A DNA stretch of 6,367 nucleotides from JAYQUR01 sp038133505 (GTDB taxonomy: Bacteria; Pseudomonadota; Alphaproteobacteria; MPNO01; UBA830): positions 1 through 6,367 of the forward strand of contig JAYPTI010000166.1 in NCBI GenBank assembly GCA_038133505.1. Direction: 5' to 3'. Positions 1 through 5,402 of the stretch are shown in pieces. Below the pieces are notes generated by a model. It was not told where the DNA came from. It did not search any database and saw only the letters and a list, made by a program, of their open reading frames with translations. Numbering within the stretch: the first letter of the stretch is position 1; the number at the start of each line of letters is the position of its first letter. A program made the position numbers and the translations under genes.

Positions 1-168
1 GAACAGGACTGCCTTCGGATTGCCGTCCATCTTCGCCGCCATGTCGACGAGATCGACCTTGCTATCGATGACGTCCACTTCGCCTGCCGCGATCATTGCG
101 TCGATCGCGGTGCGCAACCGGAAGGCGTCGAGATCGGGAACCGGGTCGTTCTTGAGCGATGTGGCCAT
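1..168 (-). CDS. UbiD-family decarboxylase, N-terminal fragment (cut by window edge)
   Basis: Only the first 56 codons are in the window; the reading frame is open to the left edge. The start is an ATG at 168-166 preceded by a strong AGGGAGG ribosome site (174-180 on the plus strand). The peptide begins MATSLKNDPVPDLDAFRLRT and continues with a helix, an AAGEVDVID segment and a GNPKAVLF segment. This resembles the N-terminus of UbiD-type decarboxylases, where an 'FLR..I..L...GE' start leads through 'V...VDL..' into 'KAVLF'. Family members are cytoplasmic, use prenylated FMN made by UbiX, and reversibly decarboxylate aromatic or unsaturated acids. The catalytic E-D-E residues lie outside the window, so the call rests on the N-terminal pattern alone. 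It is divergent from the DUF427 gene, 110 bp away. The substrate is unknown, and another decarboxylase-like family is possible. Confidence 0.6.
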   Translation of the reverse strand, partial: MATSLKNDPVPDLDAFRLRTAIDAMIAAGEVDVIDSKVDLVDMAAKMDGNPKAVLF

Positions 169-189
169 TTGTTCCTCCCTGTGGCGCGA

Positions 190-218
190 ATATTAGGCGT
201 TCGGCCGCGCCCGCTCCA
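190..218 (-). promoter_or_regulatory. Candidate sigma70-type promoter for the UbiD-like gene
   Basis: On the minus strand a TGGAGC -35-like hexamer (218-213) and a TAATAT -10-like hexamer (195-190) are separated by 17 bp. They lie just upstream of the ribosome site at 180-174. The match is only 3/6 and 4/6 to consensus, but this AT-rich patch stands out in very GC-rich DNA. It would give a leader of about 15 bases. Found by eye and unproven. Confidence 0.3.
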
Positions 219-224
219 GCCCGG

Positions 225-253
225 TTGCACGCGTCCGGCGGTCACGCGACAAT
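225..253 (+). promoter_or_regulatory. Candidate sigma70-type promoter for the tandem DUF427 gene
   Basis: TTGCAC (225-230) and GACAAT (248-253) are spaced 17 bp apart, matching consensus at 3/6 and 4/6 positions. Transcription would start near 260, just ahead of the GAGGGAGA ribosome site at 265-272 and the ATG at 279. Found by eye and unproven. Confidence 0.33.
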
Positions 254-278
254 CGGCGGGAACCGAGGGAGACCGGCA

Positions 279-1073
279 ATGGCGAACCCCGCGCCCGGCT
301 ACAAGAAGAACCCCGACCATCATATCCGCATGGAGCCGTCGCCGCGGCGCGTCCGCGTGCAGTTCGGCGGCGAATGGATCGCGGATTCGACCGAGATGAT
401 GCTGCTCTATGAGGTCAATCACCTGCCGGTCTACTACTTCCCGGTGAAGGACGTCCGCCTCGACCTGTTGCATCCGACCGAGCACTCGACGCACTGCCCC
501 TACAAGGGCGATGCTTCCTACTGGACCATCGAGGCCGGCGGCAAGACGGCGGAGAACGCCGTCTGGGCCTATCAGGAGCCGTTCGACGAGATGGCGGCGA
601 TCGACCTGCAGGACTACTGCGCGTTCTATTGGGACCGCGTCGACCGCTGGTACGAGGAAGACGAGGAAATCTTCCGCCACCCGCGCGATCCCTACAAACG
701 CGTCGACACGATGCTGTCGCACCGTCCGGTCAGGGTCGTGCTCGGCGGCGAGACGGTGGCCGAGACGGAGAACGCCCGCTTCCTGTTCGAGACGCATCTG
801 CCGACGCGCTACTACATCCCGAAGGACGACGTGCGCATGGATTTGCTGACGCCCACCGAGACGCAGACGCAGTGCCCCTACAAGGGGACGGCGTCCTATT
901 GGACGGCGACCGTGGGCGGAAAGACCTACGAGGACATCGTCTGGTCCTATCCGGTTCCAGTACCGGAATGCCCGAAGATCGAGGGGCTTATGTGCTTCTA
1001 TAACGAAAACGTCGACGCGATCTTCGTCGACGGCAAGGAAGTGCCGAAGCCCGAGACCAAGTGGCCGAAGTAG
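279..1073 (+). CDS. Tandem DUF427 domain protein (two copies)
   Basis: This 264-residue protein consists almost entirely of two DUF427 domains (Pfam NTP_transf_9, PF04248), at about residues 23-120 and 149-248. Each copy shows VRV..GG, DVR.DLL.PTE, CPYKG.ASYWT (73-83 and 199-209), GGKT, VW.Y and a C-terminal FY...VD. The halves align without gaps at an offset of 126 residues, with 41 identities over residues 25-101 (hand count, about 53%). An acidic linker (about 125-148) joins them. DUF427 is a small beta-rich fold of unproven biochemical role; the Pfam name does not establish nucleotidyltransferase activity. No signal peptide or membrane segment is seen, so it is probably cytoplasmic. The start at 279 is chosen because GAGGGAGA (265-272) sits six bases upstream and the longer frame would run back across the promoter and the divergent gene's start. 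It is convergent with the quinone reductase gene, 7 bp away. Confidence 0.88.
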   Translation: MANPAPGYKKNPDHHIRMEPSPRRVRVQFGGEWIADSTEMMLLYEVNHLPVYYFPVKDVRLDLLHPTEHSTHCPYKGDASYWTIEAGGKTAENAVWAYQEPFDEMAAIDLQDYCAFYWDRVDRWYEEDEEIFRHPRDPYKRVDTMLSHRPVRVVLGGETVAETENARFLFETHLPTRYYIPKDDVRMDLLTPTETQTQCPYKGTASYWTATVGGKTYEDIVWSYPVPVPECPKIEGLMCFYNENVDAIFVDGKEVPKPETKWPK

Positions 1074-1080
1074 AGCGCGT

Positions 1081-1725
1081 CTAGCCCGCCGCGATCTCCG
1101 CGAGACGCGCTTCCCAGGTATCGAGCAGCGCCGCCCGGTCCTCCGGGGTGACGCGGCCCGCCGCGTAGGCGACGAACGGGTCGAGGATTTCGAGACCCAT
1201 ATAGCGAAGGATGCAGTGATCGATCGGGTGCAGGATCGGTCCGATCTCGCCGAACATGCCGCCGTCGGAAAACCGCTCCGGCGTGCCGCCCGTCGTGATC
1301 GACATGATGACGCGGCGGCCCTTGAGGACGCCGTTCTCGTAGCGCCGGTCGAGGTCGTAGAACTTCTTGTAGGCGAGGACTCGGTCGACCCATCCCTTGA
1401 GGATCGCCGGCATGCCGCCCCACCACATCGGGTATTGCAGGATCAGCAGGTCGCACCACAACAGCCGGTCCTGCTCGCGTTCGAGCACGGGCGAGAAAGC
1501 GTCCTGTTCGGAGGCGACGACCTGTTCGGCCTGATAGTCGAAGCGGACGGAATCCGCCACGGTTTCGAAATCGTGGCGGCCGGCGCGCGGGTCGAAATCC
1601 TCGGCATAGAGATCGCTGACGGCGACCTCGTGACCGGCCTTGGTCAGGGCGTCGACCGCGCGGTCGCGCAGCGCGCCGTTGAACGACGTCGGTTCCGGGT
1701 GGGCGTAGACGATGAAGACTTTCAT
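1081..1725 (-). CDS. NAD(P)H:quinone oxidoreductase, flavodoxin-like fold (NQO/MdaB/KefF type)
   Basis: This 214-residue cytoplasmic flavoprotein is predicted to move two electrons from NAD(P)H to quinones or similar acceptors. The N-terminal strand and loop FIVYAHPEPTSFN (4-16) is the family's FMN/FAD phosphate site. QYPMWWGGMPAILKGWVDRV (97-116) is the family's second hallmark, forming the flavin-contacting loop and helix. TTGGTPERFSDGG (144-156) corresponds to the third flavin loop. The length is usual for the NQO/MdaB group (PF02525). It is the last gene of a three-gene minus-strand operon. Its ATG follows the lyase stop codon by 7 bp, and no clear Shine-Dalgarno is seen, so translation probably depends on coupling to the upstream gene. 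The start was chosen because the HP.P.SFN motif must lie near the N-terminus; a longer frame would overlap the lyase. It might recycle quinones formed from aromatic substrates or guard against their redox cycling; that role is inferred. Confidence 0.9.
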   Translation of the reverse strand: MKVFIVYAHPEPTSFNGALRDRAVDALTKAGHEVAVSDLYAEDFDPRAGRHDFETVADSVRFDYQAEQVVASEQDAFSPVLEREQDRLLWCDLLILQYPMWWGGMPAILKGWVDRVLAYKKFYDLDRRYENGVLKGRRVIMSITTGGTPERFSDGGMFGEIGPILHPIDHCILRYMGLEILDPFVAYAAGRVTPEDRAALLDTWEARLAEIAAG

Positions 1726-1732
1726 CGCGCGC

Positions 1733-2599
1733 TCAGCCGTCGAGACGTTCGGCGATCGCCAGCACACGCTGCATCGAGCGGATGACCGGGCGCTCGATCA
1801 GCTCGCCGTCGACGACCAGAAGCCCGGTCGTGTCCTTCTCGAACGCCTCGAGGATGCGCTTCGCCCGGTCTATCAATTCGGGCGACGGCGAGAACACGCC
1901 GTTGATGACGGGGATTTGCTTCGGATGGATCGACGCCTTGCCGGTGAAGCCCAGCGCGCTCGACATCTCGGCTTCCAGCTTGAGCCCCGCCTCGTCGTCG
2001 AGGTTGAGGTAGGGCACGTCCAAGAGGTCGAGACCGTAGCGGGCAGCGGCGTGAACGACGCGGGAACGCGCATAGAGCATTGTCTCCCACGTCTTCTCGG
2101 CGCGCAGGTCGGCCGACATGTCGACGGCGCCGAACAGCAGGGAGTCGATGCGGGACGACGCGTTCGCGATCTCCATCACGTTGGCGAGCCCCTCGGTGGA
2201 CTCGATGATGACATGGAAGCGGATATCGGCGCAGTTGCCCTGCAGCAGCTCGTCATAGAGCCGGATCTCGGCGGCCGAGCCGGGCTTGGCGAGCATCAGC
2301 GCCTTCGGCGGGCGGGCGCAGTCACGCAGCGCGAGGATGTCCTTGAGGCCCTCGGGCGTCGACAGCGGGTTGATGCGGACCATGGTCTCGACGTCGCCCG
2401 GCCGGTCCTTTTCAAACAGCGGGAACGTCAGTTCGCGCGCCTCGTCCTTGCGGGGCAGCGGCACGGCATCCTCGATGTCGACGCAGACGATGTCGGTGCC
2501 GCTCTCCAGCGCTTTCTCGAAGCGGTCGGGCCGGAGGCCCGGGACGAACAGCAGGCTGCGCCTGGATTGAATCGGGGGGCTGAATTCTCTCTCGCTCAT
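1733..2599 (-). CDS. HpcH/HpaI aldolase / citrate lyase beta-like (CitE-like) protein
   Basis: This 288-residue TIM-barrel lyase belongs to the CitE/malyl-CoA lyase superfamily. It has RRSLLFVPG (13-21), the VCVDIEDAV strand (38-46), MVRIN with the substrate-carboxylate arginine R75, IIESTEGL with metal-ligand glutamate E133, FGAVDMSADL with metal-ligand aspartate D160, and GKASIHPKQI (220-229). These match enzymes that cleave or form beta-hydroxyacyl-CoA thioesters such as malyl-CoA or citramalyl-CoA using Mg2+. No citrate lyase alpha, gamma or accessory genes are nearby, so a free-standing acyl-CoA lyase is more likely than citrate lyase. The start at 2599 has an AGGAAAG site (2610-2604) that overlaps the stop of the upstream SMP-30-like gene. 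It is the middle gene of the operon. It probably releases acetyl-CoA or pyruvate late in a catabolic route, but the substrate cannot be read from sequence. Confidence 0.9.
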   Translation of the reverse strand: MSEREFSPPIQSRRSLLFVPGLRPDRFEKALESGTDIVCVDIEDAVPLPRKDEARELTFPLFEKDRPGDVETMVRINPLSTPEGLKDILALRDCARPPKALMLAKPGSAAEIRLYDELLQGNCADIRFHVIIESTEGLANVMEIANASSRIDSLLFGAVDMSADLRAEKTWETMLYARSRVVHAAARYGLDLLDVPYLNLDDEAGLKLEAEMSSALGFTGKASIHPKQIPVINGVFSPSPELIDRAKRILEAFEKDTTGLLVVDGELIERPVIRSMQRVLAIAERLDG

Positions 2600-2603
2600 C
2601 GTT

Positions 2604-2610
2604 CTTTCCT
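2604..2610 (-). promoter_or_regulatory. Ribosome binding site of the CitE-like gene, embedded at the upstream stop codon
   Basis: The minus strand reads TGAGGAAAGAACGATG. The last base of the SMP-30-like gene's TGA is the first base of AGGAAAG, and the lyase ATG follows four bases later. This arrangement fixes the lyase start and indicates coupled translation within the operon. Confidence 0.75.
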
Positions 2611-3488
2611 CAGCCCTGGAACACCGGTTCGGGAATGCCCTTGATCCCCGTTTCGACCGCGAAGATCGAGCCTGCATCCGGCTCGCGCGCGAAGTCCTCT
2701 TCGGTGAAGCGCGTCGATGCGGTCGTCACGTAGAGCGTCGTCAGGTCGGGGCCGCCGAGCGCCGGGCACGAGGTGAGGGAAGCGGGGAACTTGTACTCCC
2801 GCTCCGCCTTTCCGTCGGGGTCGTAGCGCCGCACCATGCCGCCCCGCATGTGCGCGATCCAGACGAAGCCTTCCGCATCCACCGTCGCGCCGTCCGGCAC
2901 GCCTTCCTCCGGCGGCACGTCGAGGAACGTGCGGCGGTTCTCGATGGTCCCGGATTCGAGGTCGAAATCGTACATCCAGACCTGATGCTTCCGGGAATCC
3001 GCGAAATACAGGATCGTGTCGTCCGGGCTCCAGCACAGGCAGTTCGAGATCTTCACCGGCCCTTCCATCTTGTGCACCGAGCGGTCGGTATCGAGCCGCC
3101 ACAGCGAGGCCAGCTCCTCCATCTGCGGATCGTCCATGCCGCCGCACCAGAAGCGGCCCTTGCGGTCGACCTTGCCGTCGTTCATGCGGACGCGGTTCAT
3201 GCGTCCGTCGCCTTCCGGATCGGCGATATCGCGCCACGAGCCGTCGCTGAGGCCGATGAAGGCGAAGCCCATGCGGGTGCCGGCGATCAGGCGGTTGTCG
3301 GTCGCGAAGCCGATGGAGCCGATCTCGGTCTGGACGCGGATCTTCTTGCGCTCGCCGGTGGCGGGGTCGAGCCGGTGGATCGTCGGGTTGCGGATGTCGA
3401 CCCAGTACAGCGCCTGCTCCTCGACCGACCAGATCGGCGACTCGCCCAGCAGGCACCGGTCCTTCGCGGCGACGTAGGGTTCCGACAT
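2610..3488 (-). CDS. SMP-30/gluconolactonase/LRE-family protein (lactonase-like)
   Basis: This 292-residue six-bladed beta-propeller is expected to hydrolyse a sugar- or acid-derived lactone using a divalent metal. Expected ligands are visible: E16 in LLGESPIW, N103 in RMNDGKVD, N149 in ISNCLCWSPD and D199 in PDGATVDAEG. Blade repeats such as ALYWVDI (26-32), ILYFADS (159-165) and FVWIAHM (208-214) are typical of the family, and the length is normal. At residue 150 it has Cys where relatives usually have Gly (the 'NGl..SPD' motif). No signal peptide is seen, so it is probably cytoplasmic. The start at 3488 is set by GAGGGAGA (3503-3496) seven bases upstream; a longer frame would enter the divergent SDR gene. 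It is the first gene of the minus-strand operon with the CitE-like lyase and quinone reductase. Whether it is a true lactonase or a related hydrolase is undetermined. Confidence 0.9.
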   Translation of the reverse strand: MSEPYVAAKDRCLLGESPIWSVEEQALYWVDIRNPTIHRLDPATGERKKIRVQTEIGSIGFATDNRLIAGTRMGFAFIGLSDGSWRDIADPEGDGRMNRVRMNDGKVDRKGRFWCGGMDDPQMEELASLWRLDTDRSVHKMEGPVKISNCLCWSPDDTILYFADSRKHQVWMYDFDLESGTIENRRTFLDVPPEEGVPDGATVDAEGFVWIAHMRGGMVRRYDPDGKAEREYKFPASLTSCPALGGPDLTTLYVTTASTRFTEEDFAREPDAGSIFAVETGIKGIPEPVFQG

Positions 3489-3577
3489 GTCTTGTTCTCC
3501 CTCGGGTTCTTCGCTTGTTTCCCTGCCTGTTGTATGCTCGCCGAAGCTCAGGGATGCAACCGGAAGGGACGGCGTAG
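3489..3577. promoter_or_regulatory. Divergent control region with inverted repeat and weak overlapping promoter candidates
   Basis: This 89-bp gap separates the starts of two divergent operons and must contain promoters for both, unless the genes are read from further away. An inverted repeat, GTTGTAT (3529-3535) and ATGCAAC (3554-3560), has 6 of 7 paired positions and arm centres 25 bp apart, which could fit a dimeric regulator. On the minus strand TTGCAT (3559-3554) and CATACA (3536-3531) are 17 bp apart. On the plus strand TATGCT (3533-3538) could be a -10 element, with TTCGCT (3510-3515) as a poor -35. These elements overlap. An imperfect direct repeat CTTGTT..CCCT occurs at 3491-3502 and 3514-3524; the first copy covers the SMP-30-like gene's ribosome site. 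No regulator gene is in the window. Confidence 0.35.
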
Positions 3578-4336
3578 ATGGCGCGGTTAGAAGGAAAAGC
3601 GGCAATCGTGACGGGCGCGGCGCAGGGGATCGGCGCGGTTTACGCCCGGGCGCTGGCGGCGGAAGGCGCGAGCGTCTGCCTGTCCGACATTCTCGACACG
3701 TCCGCCGCGGTCGCGGCGATCGAGGCCGACGGCGGCACGGCCATCGGCATGAAGACAGACGTCACCGACGAGGCCGCCTGCGCCAGGATGGTCGCCGAGA
3801 CGGTCGAAGCGTTCGGCTCCGCCGACATCCTCGTGACCAACGCGGCCCTGTTCGCTGCGCTCGAACGCCGCAGCTTCCTCGACATCGGCGGCGACGAGTG
3901 GGACCGCGTGATGGCGATCAACACGCGGGGCGTCTTCAACTGCATCAAGGCGGCGGCGCCCGCGATGAAGGAGAAGGGCTACGGCAAGATCGTCAACATC
4001 TCGTCGAGCACGATCTATTCCGGCGTGCCGCTGATGCTGCATTACGTCGCCTCCAAGGGCGCGGTCGATGCCATGACCAAGGCGCTGGCGCGCGAACTCG
4101 GCGGCGACGGCATCCGGGTGAACACCATCGCGCCCGGCTTCACGATGTCCGACCAGATCGAAGCGCAGCGCGACAAGCTCGAATTCTACGTCAATCTCAG
4201 CCTCACGGGCCGCGCGGTGAAGCGCGAGCAGATGCCGGACGACCTGATCGGCGCGCTCGTCTTCCTCGCGTCTCCCGAATCCGATTTCGTGACCGGCCAG
4301 GCCATCGTCGTCGACGGCGGCATGATCATGCACTGA
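3578..4336 (+). CDS. Classical SDR-family NAD(P)-dependent oxidoreductase
   Basis: This 252-residue Rossmann-fold dehydrogenase/reductase of the classical (FabG-like) SDR type is expected to interconvert an alcohol and a ketone or aldehyde in the cytoplasm. The cofactor motif TGAAQGIG is at 12-19. D37 at the end of the second strand (CLSD) favours NAD(H) over NADP(H). The active-site residues are N115 (AINTRG), S143 (NISSS), Y156 and K160 (YVASK). The C-terminal VTGQAIVVDGG segment (238-248) is typical. The usual NNAG motif reads TNAA (87-90). GGAAGGG (3562-3568) lies nine bases before the ATG, supporting the start. It is the first gene of the plus-strand operon, 25 bp ahead of the Rieske oxygenase, so it may oxidise the alcohol or diol that enzyme yields. 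Substrate specificity cannot be predicted from this family. Confidence 0.93.
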   Translation: MARLEGKAAIVTGAAQGIGAVYARALAAEGASVCLSDILDTSAAVAAIEADGGTAIGMKTDVTDEAACARMVAETVEAFGSADILVTNAALFAALERRSFLDIGGDEWDRVMAINTRGVFNCIKAAAPAMKEKGYGKIVNISSSTIYSGVPLMLHYVASKGAVDAMTKALARELGGDGIRVNTIAPGFTMSDQIEAQRDKLEFYVNLSLTGRAVKREQMPDDLIGALVFLASPESDFVTGQAIVVDGGMIMH

Positions 4337-4344
4337 GGCGCCGC

Positions 4345-4353
4345 GGAAGGGGA
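4345..4353 (+). promoter_or_regulatory. Ribosome binding site of the Rieske oxygenase gene
   Basis: GGAAGGGGA ends eight bases before the ATG at 4362 in the 25-bp gap after the SDR stop. A second purine run (AGAGGGA, 4355-4361) abuts the ATG and is too close to act as the site itself. Confidence 0.6.
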
Positions 4354-4361
4354 AAGAGGGA

Positions 4362-5402
4362 ATGCCGTTCGTCAGAAACGCCTGGTACGCCGCCTGTTGG
4401 GCGGAAGGCCTGAAACCCGGCGAGCGGCTCGCGAAGATGATCGTGGGCGATCCGATGGTCCTGTGGCGGACGGATGCGGGCGCTGCCGTCGCGCTGGAGG
4501 ACCGCTGCTGCCACCGCCATCTGCCGCTGTCGCTCGGCCGCGTCACCGGCCCGACCATCGAATGCGGCTATCACGGGCTGGAGTTCGACCCGACCGGCGC
4601 GTGCGTGCGCGTGCCCGGGCAGTCGCGGGTGCCGCCGGGCGCCTCCGTCGCGTCGTGGCCGGTCTGCGAGCGCCACAACATGATCTGGGTGTGGCCCGGC
4701 GATGCGTCGGCGGCCGACGACGCGCTTGTGCCCGATCTCTGGTGGCTCGACCATCCGGAGTGGACGCGTGCCGGCGGTTACCTGCATCTGAAGGCCGACT
4801 ACCGGCTCCTGATCGACAATCTGCTCGACCTGACGCATGTGAGCTATATCCACCGCGAGACGCTGGCAGGCGATCCGAAGGAAGCGCTCGTGCCCGTCGA
4901 GACGACGCGCGAGGACGACAGCATCCGGGTCGAACGCTGGATGCTAGGCTTCTCGGCGCCGCCGATGTACGACAAGGCACGCAAGTTCGAGGGCGCGGTC
5001 GACCGCTGGCAGCTCATCAAATGGCGCGCGCCGTCGACGGTGACGCTCGATATCGGCTGTGCCGACGCGGGCACCGGCGCGCCGGAGGGCGACCGCTCGC
5101 ACGGCATCTCGATGTGGTCCAACCACATCATCACGCCGGAGACCGAGAACTCGACGCATTACCACTGGTGCTTCGCGCGCAACTACGCGCTCGACGACGC
5201 GTCCGTGACGGACGTGCTGGTGAAAGGCGGCATGCAGACCTTCCTGGAGGACGTCGAAGTGCTGGAGGCACAGCACGAGGCCATGAAGAAGGTCGGCGGC
5301 CGGCCGGTCGTCGACGTCAATATCGACAATGCGCCGCTGCAGTTCCGGCGCGTGCTCGACGAGCGCATCGCGGCCGAGCGGGATCCGGTGGCGACGGAAT
5401 GA
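4362..5402 (+). CDS. Rieske [2Fe-2S] aromatic ring-hydroxylating oxygenase / VanA-like O-demethylase, oxygenase subunit
   Basis: This 346-residue cytoplasmic non-heme iron oxygenase uses O2 and two electrons to hydroxylate or O-demethylate a substrate. The N-terminal start (PFVRNAWYAACWAEGL) and length fit the VanA/PobA-like branch. The Rieske centre is C49-x-H51 and C68-x2-H71 (ECGYHG). The catalytic domain has the DNLLDLTHVSYIH segment (152-164), giving iron ligands H159 and H164, with D156 as the residue linking it electronically to the neighbouring Rieske cluster. D297 (FLEDVEVLEAQ) is the probable third ligand. A ferredoxin/reductase partner is required by the family, but none is in the window. 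It sits 25 bp after the SDR gene and its TGA overlaps the start codon of the protease gene. A methoxylated or carboxylated aromatic substrate is plausible by family, but other VanA-like enzymes act on non-aromatic compounds. Confidence 0.93.
   Translation: MPFVRNAWYAACWAEGLKPGERLAKMIVGDPMVLWRTDAGAAVALEDRCCHRHLPLSLGRVTGPTIECGYHGLEFDPTGACVRVPGQSRVPPGASVASWPVCERHNMIWVWPGDASAADDALVPDLWWLDHPEWTRAGGYLHLKADYRLLIDNLLDLTHVSYIHRETLAGDPKEALVPVETTREDDSIRVERWMLGFSAPPMYDKARKFEGAVDRWQLIKWRAPSTVTLDIGCADAGTGAPEGDRSHGISMWSNHIITPETENSTHYHWCFARNYALDDASVTDVLVKGGMQTFLEDVEVLEAQHEAMKKVGGRPVVDVNIDNAPLQFRRVLDERIAAERDPVATE

Noticed and set aside
159..278. An N-terminal extension of the DUF427 protein starting at 159.
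   Set aside because: It would overlap the divergent UbiD-like start and the promoter candidates. The ATG at 279 has a good ribosome site and the extension shows no conserved features.
1071..1083. A possible terminator between the convergent DUF427 and quinone reductase genes.
   Set aside because: Only 7 bp separate the two stop codons, and no hairpin with a T-run is visible there.
1712..2644. A 310-codon plus-strand open frame antisense to the CitE-like gene.
   Set aside because: It is a mirror of the lyase codons in high-GC DNA. The protein has no recognisable domain, while the minus-strand frame has complete lyase motifs.
2850..3590. A 246-codon plus-strand open frame antisense to the SMP-30-like gene, running into the SDR start.
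   Set aside because: It is biased to Arg, Ala, Val and His as expected for an antisense shadow, and its end overlaps the SDR start codon and control region.
3587..4558. A 323-codon minus-strand open frame antisense to the SDR and the start of the oxygenase gene.
   Set aside because: It crosses two well-supported genes and their ribosome site, has shadow-like composition and shows no domain.
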